Part shown: piece after piece, positions 21,789-33,211 of the stretch
Layout of the letters: each line of letters begins with the position of its first letter
How positions within the stretch are numbered: position 1 is the stretch's first letter
NCBI GenBank assembly: GCA_905220665.1
Contig: CAJNAR010000148.1
Location: forward strand, 434,001-498,000
Length of the DNA stretch: 64,000 nucleotides
Reading direction: 5' to 3'
Origin: Albugo candida
Lineage: Eukaryota; Oomycota; Peronosporomycetes; Albuginales; Albuginaceae
Notes under the pieces: generated by a model
Seen by the model: only the letters and a program-made list of their open reading frames with translations
Database searches by the model: none
Told to the model about the DNA's origin: nothing
Translations under genes and position numbers: made by a program

Positions 21789-23268
21789 ATGCAACCACTT
21801 GAGCGACACTATTCGTTCGCTATGGAAAACATTGTACACAATTATTTCGATATAGAAAACGCACCTAAAGCGTTGGATGACACGTTGACCGACAAAACGC
21901 AAACTAAACTGATGAAAGAAAACGATTTTGACATTAAAGAACTCGAAGTCTTGAGTTCTCCAACCGCTTCAGTCGAATCAAATGAGACCTTTTTGATCAT
22001 TTCCGATTTTGAGGAGCGAGACTCTATGAAAGATTCGTGGGTCACCGAGGACTTGAATGGGTCCTTTTATTCGCAACGTGAACCGTTTCTAGATGCTTCG
22101 ACGGAAATCACAAAGTATGAAGGATATTGCGAGGCTATAGAAAAGGCTCAAGACTGTTTGGATTCTCGTCTTATAGCGTACTCGCGATATCAGGGCATGG
22201 TATGTCCCTTTGTTTTGTTACTGCTCTTACGCAAGCACTGATGCGTTCATTTCGATTTAATAGATGAATGATTACAAGGAATCACTTTTGACTTCACGAC
22301 GGGATTTTTTTGGACTCGAACACTCGATATCGATCTTACGTGATCGAGCAATCGTATTGGATCATGCTGTCACAATATGTATGGGTTGGCAAAAAGTAAG
22401 TGGAGTTGATGCATGCAGCCGGGATTTACTGCGCCTTTTGGAGGAGGAAGGTGTCACCTATTCGGCTCACGACACAGCCTACAGCGTCAAATATCTGGCT
22501 CCCGTATCACCCAACGGCGACTGTCTTTTTCTATCTTTGGAACAATTATTGCTTTACAGTGATGAGTGTGAGCCGTTAAACTCACATAGTATTCGCCAAG
22601 TTGGAGCGACTCATTTTCTTGCGTATTACAACTCCTGCTCAAGTGAAGAACAAAGTCGAATCAACCAAACAATCCGTAATTTGTATCACCCTTCATTACA
22701 AGGGGGTTGGGCCGTAAGCACATTTCAGACACGCCGCTATATTGCACCTATCACCGAGCGTGACCTGCTACTCGCGCAATGTATCGATCTCCAAGACCGA
22801 GGGTATTCTCGACACGAAGCAGCAGAGATTGTGTACACACATTATGCAGAACCAGTTGTGAATGCCTATACATATGCAAAGTACATGAGCGTTGGAAGTG
22901 GAAAGAATTCACATTATCTTATATCACTCACTTATACCAAACATGGCCTGGTCTCTGTGGATGTGGATACAGATGGCACACGTGTTGCTTGGGGTGATGA
23001 TATCATCTTGGAATCGCTCGCGACCGCATACAAACGTGATATTTTTGTTGTTTTGGTTGGTTGCGGAAAAATGTTCTTCTTACCTCATTGCCCTCGCAAG
23101 AAAGTCGAGTCGATTGAGGAGCAGGGTGTGAAGTCGAAGGGACAATCGCCATGGTTTTTATTGATGCGGCTCACAGGGTCGGATCGTGGTGGTGATCATT
23201 ATGAGCCAATGCTTTGTGAACGTGTTCGAGGAGACGGCTGTATAGAATTTGGAGAAATCGGAGAGTGA
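21789..23268 (+). CDS. OTU-domain cysteine protease (deubiquitinase-like)
   Basis: There are two exons, 21789-22199 and 22264-23268, giving 471 aa. The intron of 64 nt runs from GTATGT to AATAG and keeps frame, joining QGM to MNDYKE. The N-terminal part (about 1-200) is acidic with helical, possibly coiled segments and no known domain. The OTU domain starts at PNGDCLFLS, with the likely nucleophile Cys near residue 224. A central GDDIILESLATAYKRDIFVV segment follows, and the catalytic His is in DHYEPM near residue 449. The residue two before GDC is Asn rather than the Asp of the OTUB DGNC motif; several OTU subfamilies do not need that Asp. Activity toward ubiquitin is inferred from the family. 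A second possible ATG lies at 21822. Confidence 0.8.
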
Positions 23269-23765
23269 GGATGCATACTTTAGGAGACTCACTCAGTGTA
23301 TCTTTGCACTGTAATGCTTATGATTTCGTGTTTCGAGTTGCGACCGACACGGTCTCACAAAGGCTGCGATTACGTAGATACTGTATATTATTGATGATTT
23401 TCATATATCTAACGACAGAAATGCTTCGTGTTTAGTTCTTTTTGCTTTGTGTTGACGTTATGTATCAATCCAATAACAGCGTTAGTCAGGTGCTCTACGA
23501 GCGGATACGCTACTTCTCTCCAATTTGTATCGATAGTTGGATTAGAAGGTTATCACGTACACCACGCCAATTCGACAAAATTTGGCAATCAAACCGTAAA
23601 AATTCCAGCAAATCAAAGCACAGAATTATATGGTCATACAACGTAATTTGTCCTAATAAATTCATAGGATGCTGCTGTTATTACAACTCACAACAACTAT
23701 AAGATCAAGCACGTAAATAGCACTACACTTTTGTTCCCAAAGCATATGATACATTGCTTAAGGGG
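23269..23765. other. Intergenic stretch between convergent genes
   Basis: This is the 3' region shared by the OTU gene (+) and the ARM-repeat gene (-). A frame at 23428-23646 has a hydrophobic start but begins at GTG, and the ATG just before it is in a closed frame. Nothing is supported. Confidence 0.5.
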
Positions 23766-25005
23766 TCAAACGGCACCATTGAATCCTAAATTGACGAGCG
23801 CTCTGGACGCTTGTTGACAAATTCGATCATTGGAAGAGCCGGCGAGCTGCTGTAATGCTTGAACGCCTCCAAGCCTCACGATAGCCTGCTTATTTTCAGC
23901 TAAAACACACGCCAATTATGGAGGGCATGGAAATGACACCAATGTATAGAGAACTCACGATTCACGGAAAGATTGCGCAAAGCTCGGGCAATCTGTGACT
24001 GCAATTCGATCGAATCTGACTTGACACCTTCTATGATCGGACTCAAGCCACCTTCGTGGGCTATAGCAACCTCATTGGCATCTAGATTTTGTATACATAA
24101 GCTGGGATTGATCGTACATAAGCAACGAACCATTTACAGCTAAATTAGCTAGAGCGGCGACTGCTTCAACTGATACGAGCTTGTAAAATAATATATCACT
24201 GGAGCAGCGTGCACTTACTTGCTACTCCAGCATGCTTTGAACTGGCTAATAAGATCAAAGGTTTGATTCCACCGGCTGCAGCAACTTTCTCTTTGTTGTC
24301 AACTATCAAATTGTGGATTATAAGCACGCACGCTACTCATTTGAGCGCAATAATTACCATTGACAGCCAAATTTGCGATTGCTTTTGCAGCCTGACGTTG
24401 TACATGCTCATTACTCGAACCCAAGAGCTCGATAAGCATTTCGATACCACCTTCGCTAGCCATCTTCTGCTGATTTTCAGCTACATTTGAATCATGAGTT
24501 AATCTATAGCCATTCTTTCTCTTCTTGAAGTATACAGTTGACAGATAAGTTTGCTAAAGCATGAGCAGCCAAGCGTTGTACTTCTATATCTGTTGACTTT
24601 GTCAAGGGTAGAAGAAGTTCCAACCCGCAAAGCTCTACGATTTGCACTTGTCGGTCCGCTAGATGAAAAATCATCAGATTTCCATAAATTATGTGAATTG
24701 TATCATGCATATAAACGAACGTTTCACAGCTTCATTCGCTAGTTTTTCAGCTACTTCTCTTTGCAGCGATGTGTCGGCTGATTTCGCGTACGCAATAAGA
24801 CGCTGTAAATTGATTTGTAGCGCTTCGGTAAATCCTTCGTCTTCATCACATACACTGGTTATCAGTCCGACGCAGCAAAACGCACAAGTCACCTGATTCG
24901 TCAAAGTTGAATTCCTCTTTCTGCTCTCTTGTAGTCTGATTACCCATTGCTTCCTTCCGTCACTAACGTTAAACTAGGATTCGCGTACAGCGTCAGTTGA
25001 GCCAT
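23766..25005 (-). CDS. Armadillo-repeat protein, eight exons
   Basis: The exons, rebuilt by hand, are 25005-24944, 24854-24721, 24658-24536, 24480-24358, 24302-24219, 24169-24131, 24081-23959 and 23899-23766, giving 273 aa in frame. Introns are 49-89 nt. All are phase 1 except the first. Consecutive ARM repeats are visible, each with a helix reading LANLAVN or LRNLSVN and a GGI/GGL turn. The repeat exons are 123 nt (41 codons), and exons 5 plus 6 also add up to 123 nt, so gene and repeat structure coincide. The series resembles the ARM part of armadillo-repeat kinesins and Vac8-like proteins, but there is no motor domain. It is probably a protein-binding scaffold. Two introns use GTTCGT donors. 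Confidence 0.8.
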
Positions 25006-25157
25006 TGCGAATAGAATGCGTCTGTTAGACACGTCAGTGCGGGGTCCTATTTAGATTGTGGAGGTCTTTAACCAGCTTGTGTCTGCCTATTTATCGAGGG
25101 CCACTATCAAGGGCAGGTAGATCATAGTTTAAATAAGTCTAATGTATTGATATGATC

Positions 25158-27427
25158 TCAATTTGCTTCTCCAACCATTTCTTCAGCCAAAGACACTGCA
25201 ACTGAGTCGAGAAAATTTCTCAATCCATCTTCAGCAATTTCCATAGTTGCAATATTGGAATGGACAAAAGGTGACTGGTTCGTTGGAAATGCATAATAGA
25301 GAGCAGGAGGAGACACAATCTGCGCGGAAGAAATCTCCATACGATTTTGAAATGCTGGTGATTTGATCGATTCATGCTTCATTTCAATAGTAGAAGCTGA
25401 TTCAAAAAGCATGGTGCTTGGAGAACAAATCATAGCGTTTCTCTCTTCTAATGACGCGCGCTGAAGACGAAGCGTTGAAGCTGCTTCCAATACGTCCTGA
25501 GAAGCTCCAAATGATGAGTTTCTAGGTATCGTAATGGATGAGCAATTTGTATATTCAGAGTAAGACGGATTTGCTGATACGGTAGTATCTACAGTCGAGC
25601 CATTATTGGAGCATAGATTCGAAAAGAAGCTCATACCTTGATTTTCAGCTAAATCAGGCGATATTTGCTTGGTGTAATCGACATTCAGATATGGAGAATC
25701 CTTTGTAAGCTGACAATCGTACTCTGATGTGGTTTTCACTATTTCTGATGAGTCCATAGTTTCCGCCAAGAGGACTGGCGCTGGCTGATGAAATGTAGAC
25801 CGTACACCGGTGATTTCACACTTGCGATTCATATCAGCGTCGCTTAAGCCTACTGCGCTCTCCATATCCTCCTTACAGCCATTATTATTTCTGTACCCTA
25901 CTACTTGACGTTGAACACGATGCTGATTAGCTCGTAACCATTTCCGTCTCGCTGCTGAATTGTACCGATTTTTGACAGCATTTTCTGTGCGTCCGGGCAG
26001 AAACTTTGCAATCTCACTCCATTTATTACCTATTCTGGACTGAGACATGAAAATAATATCATCCTCTTCGCTGGTCCATTTTCCTTTGCGGACACTTGAG
26101 TCAAGATGGTTACACCAGCGTTCTCGACACTGTTTCCCAATCCGACCTGGTAAATGTACAGCAATCTCACTCCATCGAAGCTTTCCGACTTTTTGGTAGC
26201 GACCAACCAGTCTCAAAAGTATCTCATCTTCTTCAGGAGTCCAAGGACCTTTGACTAGACCGGGCTTCAATACTTTATTCCATCGATGTAAACATTGTAC
26301 ATCGGTTCGCTGATTTCCAAGCTCTTTGGCTATATGCCTCCAGTTTCTTCCTTGATGCTCTATAACAGCATTCCGAAGTCTTACATCTTCATCTCGCGAC
26401 CATCTTCGATGACTCGATATAGTGTGTTCATCCAACTCCGAACGAGATAATTGATGTCTAGTTGTTGAGGGAGGAGGCGCTTGGTAACATTCACCATTGG
26501 GTGTACCAATTCGGTTACATCGTCGTGGCTCAAATGTACTAGTGAACTTGCCTGAACCTAAAGTTGTGTTACTTTCATCTCCCTGAATGGCTTCGCAATG
26601 TCCTTTGTTTGATCTCCCGTCTCCTAATTTTAGAGATTCTGTACCTCCAATCATGACATTACACTTATAATCAACGAAGGGCGCTGCCGATGTATGCAGT
26701 GATTCCGGAGTGCCAAAGCGGACAAGTGGTTTTATATCTTTTTCACAGCCATCGATATTTTCGGACATGAGTTGCACCAGCGATTCCTCACGTGCACGAG
26801 AATGAGAAGGTTCCGATTGCAAGCAGTTGAATACATCAGGTTCGACTATTCTTCCTTCATGGTCAAGCGACTTGCTGTTGGCAATGACATTATCAGAATG
26901 TATTTGATTTTCATGTGAATGCAACGTGCGAAGCTTTGGTGGCGCGGTACGAGGTAAAGAAGAAGAAATGATTGTTTTGTCTGAGCCGGTCGACCAGCTA
27001 CCTCCTCCCTTTGAACAAATTGTCTTGCTTTGGACTTGGTCGCTTGATGATAAAAACGGCTCACTGACAATCACCCAATTTTGTTCTTAATATATTTAAA
27101 ACGCAAACGAAGAAAGTCAGATCTCAAGTACCGAGAAAGAAATTACGTACGATTATGCAGAGTTGGATGAGAGCTGTTTACAGCAAAACCAGATGTAGAT
27201 AATGAGTCTTTCATAGAAGCTGGTAACGCGATATTCGTCACGACTCTCCTTTTCAACGTCAATGGAATGGGCTGTTCTAGGCAATGTGGCTTGACATCTC
27301 CAACGTGGTCATGTGGCTCGACCGTATGGTGATCTTCATTGTTGTTCCTATCACGGTCAAATCCTGCTTCCGAAAGAGAACGTTTGGGTGAGAATTTGCC
27401 CAAATGGCTGCAGACGTCAATGAGCAT
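25158..27427 (-). CDS. R1R2R3-MYB DNA-binding protein
   Basis: There are two exons, 27427-27151 and 27085-25158, giving 734 aa. The 65-nt intron (GTACGT to TTAAG) keeps frame. Three MYB repeats lie at about 319-366, 369-420 and 424-471. Each shows the spaced tryptophans, for example [17 protein letters not shown] and GKWTSEEDD, with recognition helices containing [12 protein letters not shown] and [10 protein letters not shown]. Three-repeat MYBs bind AACNG-type sites and often control cell-cycle genes in animals and plants. The regions before and after the domain are long and Ser/Thr-rich, probably disordered and regulatory. The chosen ATG follows a TTG-started extension that I ignored. The target genes cannot be told from the sequence. 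Confidence 0.85.
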
Positions 27428-28111
27428 CGATTTATTGAACAAAATGCAAAGTCAATATTTATGCGTGGTACAAGTCAGAAATAGCAGTGCGTTCTTTACC
27501 TTTGTGGCATTTAACTCTCGAATCAAATGCAACAGTAAATGAACTCTACTAGATAGCAGGACTCTTTTATGCGCATCCACAGGCGCGCACGACCACACAC
27601 ACACGAAATTATTTCCGATCTTGTATAACTGAGAAATGCTGTCACAGCGTGTAAAAGTAGTCCTAAATCGATGCGTGGATGGTCCATTCATGGATCAGCT
27701 TTTTGAAATGTGTATGTTTGATTGTGTGTGCGTTTGGTGAAGAATAAAGAGCGTGTGTGGTAGAATGGGCTTATTTCGAAAATTGTATCTGTATGCAACA
27801 CATGTAAAAGGCGGGTCGTAAAAGCTATCTTACGTGTATCAATTCTACAACGAATAATTTAAATGATAATGGAGTATACAATACCTTGTTAAACAGATGT
27901 GTGTAGGTCAATTTGAAAAATGTCAAGAATATACGATACCACGCTTCTAGCGTTACTACTTATGAGACACAAAGCAATCACCTGTGATGACTCCGATTCG
28001 AAGATGTATGTGTTCAGCACAGGTTGGCTCGAATGAATGACGAATGAGAAAGTACAGTCAGATTTTGTGTTGTTAATTGCTATAAAACAGACAATGGACT
28101 TGTTCTGCGGT
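27428..28111. other. Intergenic stretch upstream of the MYB gene
   Basis: No gene is seen. The stretch contains a short CA-rich run (about 27587-27605). It should hold the MYB promoter and the 3' end of the NFU1 gene. Confidence 0.5.
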
Positions 28112-29147
28112 TTAAACACTTGGCACACCAGCCGCCCGTAGTTTTTCTTCAAATGTCTGAAACTCTTTTTTATTGACTTCTTCGAGCTCTGCATCATTGA
28201 CTTCTTCGATACCGAGCACTTCGGGGATATAATGTTTGAGCATATTTTCGACTCCACTTTTCAATGTGACGGACGAACTCGGGCATCCGGCGCAAGCTCC
28301 AGCTAGTTGTAGCTTGACAATACCTTTCTCAAAGTCGAATCCTCTTCATGTTGACAACGAGACGAGTGAGAACGTACAGCCAGATTTTGATAATTGACGA
28401 CTTACTTGTAGAATATGTCACCACCATCATCCTGCACTGAAGGCCTGATACGCTGCTCTAAAAGCTCCTTTATCATCGCAACAACTTCATCGTCTTCAGG
28501 AAGTATTGTTGTATCGGTGATGATGGGTTCATCCGACATGGTAGCTTCACCAGAGCCGTAAAAATCAATGATGGTTGCAAATATCTCTGCACGTAGCGCC
28601 TATCACGTTCAAACAACATTAGACGCATACAAGCAAAGCCTGTCGTCACCTACATCCCAATGCATGTCGTCTCCTTTCGTGATTGAAATGAAGTCTTTTC
28701 CAAAAAACACGCGATTGATTCCGTCAATCTGAAAGAGCTTTTTCGCGAGTGGAGACTGACGAATTTCTGGGGCACCGGGAACGAAATCCTATCCAACCAA
28801 TTGGATGATATAGTGTTTGAAATTGAGCAAAACAGGTCGCATACCACTCCGGTCGTGAATCTGTCATCCAAAACCGCTTTTCCAGGCAGAAATTTCAAGC
28901 TGTTTGGATTCGGTGTCGGCTCTGTTTGCACAAACATATTTCTTGTGCCGCCCAATAACATCCAAGTTGGAGGCAAAATTTGCCTGTGATTAGAGGCGCT
29001 CCCTTGCCACAAAGACAGTTCTCTTCTACAATTACAGGATGCATTTGGAAATACGGATCGAGAAATAAGAGAACGACTCGGATAGATGATTTGATGTAGA
29101 CACTGCTTGACTGCTACAGCCCGTCTTAATACGTTGAAAGTAGACAT
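28112..29147 (-). CDS. NFU1: Mitochondrial NFU1-type Fe-S cluster carrier
   Basis: There are four exons, 29147-28845, 28788-28654, 28599-28406 and 28343-28112, giving 287 aa. Introns are 54-62 nt. The N-terminus ([15 protein letters not shown]) is basic and hydroxylated like a mitochondrial presequence. The Nfu N domain begins [15 protein letters not shown] and continues through [12 protein letters not shown]. The C-terminal NifU-like domain holds the cluster-binding CAGCPSS motif and follows [20 protein letters not shown]. The family carries 4Fe-4S clusters to lipoate synthase and other mitochondrial enzymes. The start codon is only 62 bp below the stop of the upstream SMP-domain gene on the same strand. 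An open extension 5' of this ATG has no presequence character and was rejected. Confidence 0.9.
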
Positions 29148-29209
29148 TTTTCGGGCTTTGACGCAGTAATTTTGACGCAAATAACGCTTAAGTTTGCTTT
29201 TCTCTTCAT

Positions 29210-32139
29210 TTAAGTACGGCTCTCGTTTCGATTGTATTGCGTCTGATCCCAAAGAGGAATTTGCACCACTTTTGGCCATACAATATAGTCGATGAGTAAA
29301 TCATGTAGACATGTATGCAACCTAGTATGAGCCGTATGAAGCTCCTGATCGTTTAATTGTATAATCGACGTACCAGTCCGACGCAAATGGAACGTGTGCC
29401 CAATTGATCTTGGCTGCTTTGATGGAGAAATCAAATGCTGGCTGACTACACATCGTATTTGACGCTTACTGGCACAAACGACAAGAATGATATTCTCAAA
29501 CCTTGTGAAAGAGAGGCTGAGGGATGAGAAACAAGGCCACTCATGCCAAAGCGGATGCAAAGTGACACGAAGAGTGCCAACTAAAAACAGGTCTCGTAAG
29601 GAGATAATTGCAGCAGCGCCAACTGAAGTGATCATCTTCAATTGGACCACAAACGTCCTGTCGGTGACGACGCGGACCTGAAAAAGAATTGATAGAAGCC
29701 CGGAATCGAGCGATAGCGAAAATACAAACACAACCTCAATATCGAGTGTAACTTCGTCAGTGATGGTATCAGCTCGCACAAACTTCACACCACAAATTTG
29801 AGGAGTTTTATCCCCTAAAGAGATTTTAGTCATCGAGATCGAGTTGACAAAAACAGGTTTTTGATTCTCCAGTAGTTTGTCCAGACTTTGTAACAGAGTA
29901 TTCTACGAATGAGAATTAGTAGGCTCAGTGGCAATGTCTGAAGCCTAATTACTTTACTTGAATTGCCACTTTCATGTATGGCCAACCTCTACATGGAGAC
30001 AAAAGGTGGTGAGACATTATCGTACAGTGTACAATGCAAACGTACGTGCTAAAAACATTATTGAGCCAGTCCACTCGATCAATATCTGGATAGGAAGCCC
30101 AATTGGGAATACTTGACGGAATCATATCTGTTCCCCATACCAAGTTGATCGGATAGCGATGATCTCGGATGACACGTTTTCGCTCTTGTAGCGCTACGTA
30201 GGACCAAATATGCATAACAGCAAGCACTGTGCATAGTCCAAGCGATAGCTGCACAAGGCTTGCAACGTACACTGTGATACACAGCACGACGGACCAAAAG
30301 TACTTCTCTTTGATATCTTGTAATACTTGCGTATTCTCTTGATCCAGTTTGGCATCAGTGTTGCTCATTGCCAATGTGATCATCCCAGCGGCAGCCAATG
30401 GATAGAAAATAGACCGATGATAGTTTCCCGCAACGCAAATGCTCAGCAGTATGATTGCTCGTTTCATAGAGCCGAGAGCCCTTACTACTTGCGTTCCACC
30501 TTCCCAAATGGCACCAGTATTACACCCTGAGAGCACTCCCGATACGTTTATAGCCTCGACGTCAAAATCAAGCTTTTGTAAATTCGATGGTGGGAGGGTC
30601 TCAGGTCGACTCGTATCACTCAGGGAAGCATCGACGTTCCGCAATGATTCGTTTGAAGTCAGCGATTTTATGGATGCATTCACTTTGGAAGCATTGGATT
30701 TGAGATTTAGCGTCACGCCAGTGCGACTGATGTGTAGCCCTTGGATTATTTTTCTCGAAGCACATTGCAAGCTATTTTCTTTGCCCGTTTGTGATACAGG
30801 AACCACCTCATCCAAACTCTTACTTATGACAGAATCTACTTTCTCACTCCCTTTCATTGGAGGTGATAAGATCCGATTCAGTCGAGGCCAATGCGCCTTC
30901 ATTCGGTCATGAGCCTTTACATTCTTTAAATCGGGTGACTTGCTGCCAAACGTGTTGTACATAGTTGTCTCCTGGTCAATTGGATGCACTGGAAGCTCTG
31001 CAGCAAGACTATAACACAACTTTTCTAGTATCGGTCGTTCCATAATGCCATCCTCTCTATCACACTCTTCCTGCAAGCTATCTTCTTCGCTGTTCGCTAT
31101 GATTTCGGACGCACTCGATTGAGGACCACGAGCCCGAAAAGTCTGATGCTCGATTTGAGATGCATTTTCTATCTGTGTGGCTTGCTTTATAGCTAAATGG
31201 ATGCATTTGACCCAAAGTAACATTTTCGATTGATCTTCAGCAAAAAAAAGAAAACTTTGTGGCTGGAAGTAGACGGTATCTCGCTTTTTCCATCGTTGTA
31301 CATCGACACAGAAACACTTTTCCTAATGATAAAAAAACGCGTTAGAGGAAGCACCGAAAATAGTTTGCATACCATTACGACATTGGCATCATCGGATTCG
31401 AACGAGAGAGTTGCATTGACAAGAGACAGAATGAAAACCGCTTGCTGGCACGAATCGTTTGTATAAAACTCAAGAAAAGGTTGTCGTATATCATTCACAA
31501 CATAGTAACAGCTTTTGGAGCCTCGGAATAAATTATTTTTGCGTTTGTGATTCGACTTTTTCATATGAATTGCCATGAGACCTTCAATTCGTTCGTAATC
31601 AGGTGACGAAATGCACTTTGTCTGCACGTGTTGCTGAGGTGCTCCAGACGCCACCTCCTCCGTATCGTTTGAGAGTGTCAACTGAGATCCTACAGTGGAA
31701 GCCTGAATGCGAAATTCGAGTGTAATTCTCCGTTGGGTCAAAGTATTCAGTGACCTTTTGTACCTCGTTCATCGGAGGCGAAACCGGAGCGACAATCGAC
31801 GAAAATGGACGTCGCATCTTATTGTACTCCTTCAAGTCTACTCGAGAGGTGCTAGATCGACCATTTTTATCCGTTGGCATGGTCGCTATATCCAACAGTT
31901 CTCTACTGCCTGAGCTATTTACGGATGTATCGAGTGTAAATATGAACACAGGACTTTACTCGTTACCGAAAGCTTTTGCATTTGGTATTAATTCTGCTTC
32001 TGGAAGGTAGAGCAGAAGCAACGGGACGCAAAATGTGAGCAATTTTTTATTGAAAGTTGGGTGAGAATAGATATAACAAGAGTCGGCGATACAATGAGGC
32101 GATTCTTTTAGCCGAGTCAGTCTCGTCGTTATCCTTCAT
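29210..32139 (-). CDS. PH-TM-SMP lipid-transfer protein (TEX2/Nvj2-like)
   Basis: There are ten exons: 32139-32078, 31999-31967, 31914-31764, 31702-31373, 31322-30046, 29988-29958, 29902-29735, 29677-29502, 29445-29374 and 29321-29210, giving 803 aa with all phases consistent. Introns are 50-78 nt. A PH domain spans about 121-238, with strands such as CYYVVND and VYFQPQSFLFF and the closing-helix Trp in KMLLWVKCI. Two hydrophobic hairpin-like segments lie at about 481-513 and 536-568. An SMP domain runs from about 595 to the end, with NWASYPDIDRVDWLNNVF, PQICGVKFVRAD, LVGTLRVTLHPL and FDFSIKAAKI. This order is that of TEX2 and yeast Nvj2, ER proteins that move lipids at contact sites. The first two exons are less certain than the rest. 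Confidence 0.8.
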
Positions 32140-32205
32140 TTTGAGATAAGACTTTGTTTGCTTGATCGTTGGTGCATTCGTAGCTGGTGATGGGAGTATC
32201 AGGAC

Positions 32206-32792
32206 TTAGTATACGTCCTCTTCAGATCCTGCAATGCCTTTCCAAAGCACATCAAATGCCTCCAAGTGAATATGATGTTAATTCTCATCAGCAGTCTTGT
32301 AAAGTGTACGATGTGCATTCTTATCCGAAGCGACTGCATTCTAAACTTGTTTGCTGCTTCTCTGAGTTGGTCATCCGGTTTCAGTAACAACGATTGCGAG
32401 GTTCATTATCTTTTGGCAAAAAAGTACAAGCGAATAATTCGTATTTGAAAAGTTGCAGCAGCAACTGCCAGTCGACATTTTTCCAGTAAGCAAATGCGTT
32501 CATAGCACAAATGCCCACATTTAATCGTCGGATACCTCTTATGTATGTCTAGAATCTCAGCCATCGAAAAGGTATCTTGAGACCAAAGTGATGTGAATAA
32601 TTGAGGCTCGTCGTGATATTTATGTCATTATACCATTTCGATACAGCGCCTCATCTCCAACAAGGGACCATTCTCAGCGGAATAATAATACTCTGTTTGA
32701 TCAGAGATCCAATACACGTAAGTAACTGAACATTGTTTGACTTTTTCGATACTGTTGGACAATTGATCATATGTCAGGAACTGGACGCACAT
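32206..32792 (-). CDS. Unrecognised small spliced gene
   Basis: The proposed exons are 32792-32669, 32575-32428, 32361-32310 and 32259-32206, giving 125 aa. The last two introns (66 and 50 nt) have good signals and consistent phase. The first donor (GTCCCT) is weak, and a stronger GTATAA at 32633 does not keep frame, so the middle is uncertain. The product starts MCVQFLTYDQLSNSIEKVK and is rich in charged and cysteine residues without a signal peptide or a motif I recognise. It ends 66 bp before the start of the SMP-domain gene on the same strand, which fits the tight packing of this block. Confidence 0.45.
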
Positions 32793-33211
32793 TATACGGA
32801 CGGCTTAAATCAATTTGACCGCTACTATTGTCCATTTTTGGTTTGTGTAAGGGGGAAGAGCTTCGCATACGAGCAGAAGACACAGGGTGCTGACTATACA
32901 GCAAATAGAGACGAGAATTATAGTGTAAAAGTATGACAAGACAGGCAATAGACACACTAAATCAGTTTTGCTGCTCCATTGAGTTAGCGGCGACAGTGCT
33001 TGCGAACATTCCCTTATCTCGCAGGAATTTCTTTGTGGATCTAACAGATTCGAACTGTTTTGGTGCGTCAATTCTCTTGATATGACATGTAGAAGGGAAA
33101 TCAAGCGGAGGAAAGGGATGTCTTCGTGCTATCGGCTACGACTATACACAGCGAGCAGAATTTCCAAAAAATTGCTCCAATGTGAATAAAAGAAGACTGC
33201 ACAATCATTTT
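32793..33211. other. Intergenic stretch, nothing recognised
   Basis: No gene is seen. A perfect 5-bp stem around TTCGAAT at about 33041-33057 resembles a tRNA T-arm on the minus strand, but no matching acceptor stem is present. Confidence 0.45.

Noticed and set aside
23428..23646. Possible small secreted protein
   Set aside because: The frame starts at GTG. The nearby ATG at 23421 runs into a stop after four codons.
29148..29279. Longer N-terminus for NFU1
   Set aside because: It overlaps the last exon of the upstream SMP gene. The ATG at 29147 gives a proper mitochondrial presequence.
30327..30912. Plus-strand ORFs opposite the SMP gene
   Set aside because: They are shadows of the long exon 31322-30046 and have no family features.
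31193..31741. Single 182-aa gene
   Set aside because: It merges parts of two exons and an intron of the PH-TM-SMP gene; the correct frame shifts at 31372-31323.
33036..33062. tRNA T-arm-like stem with TTCGAAT loop on the minus strand
   Set aside because: No acceptor, D or anticodon stem of the right spacing was found, so it is just a small palindrome.
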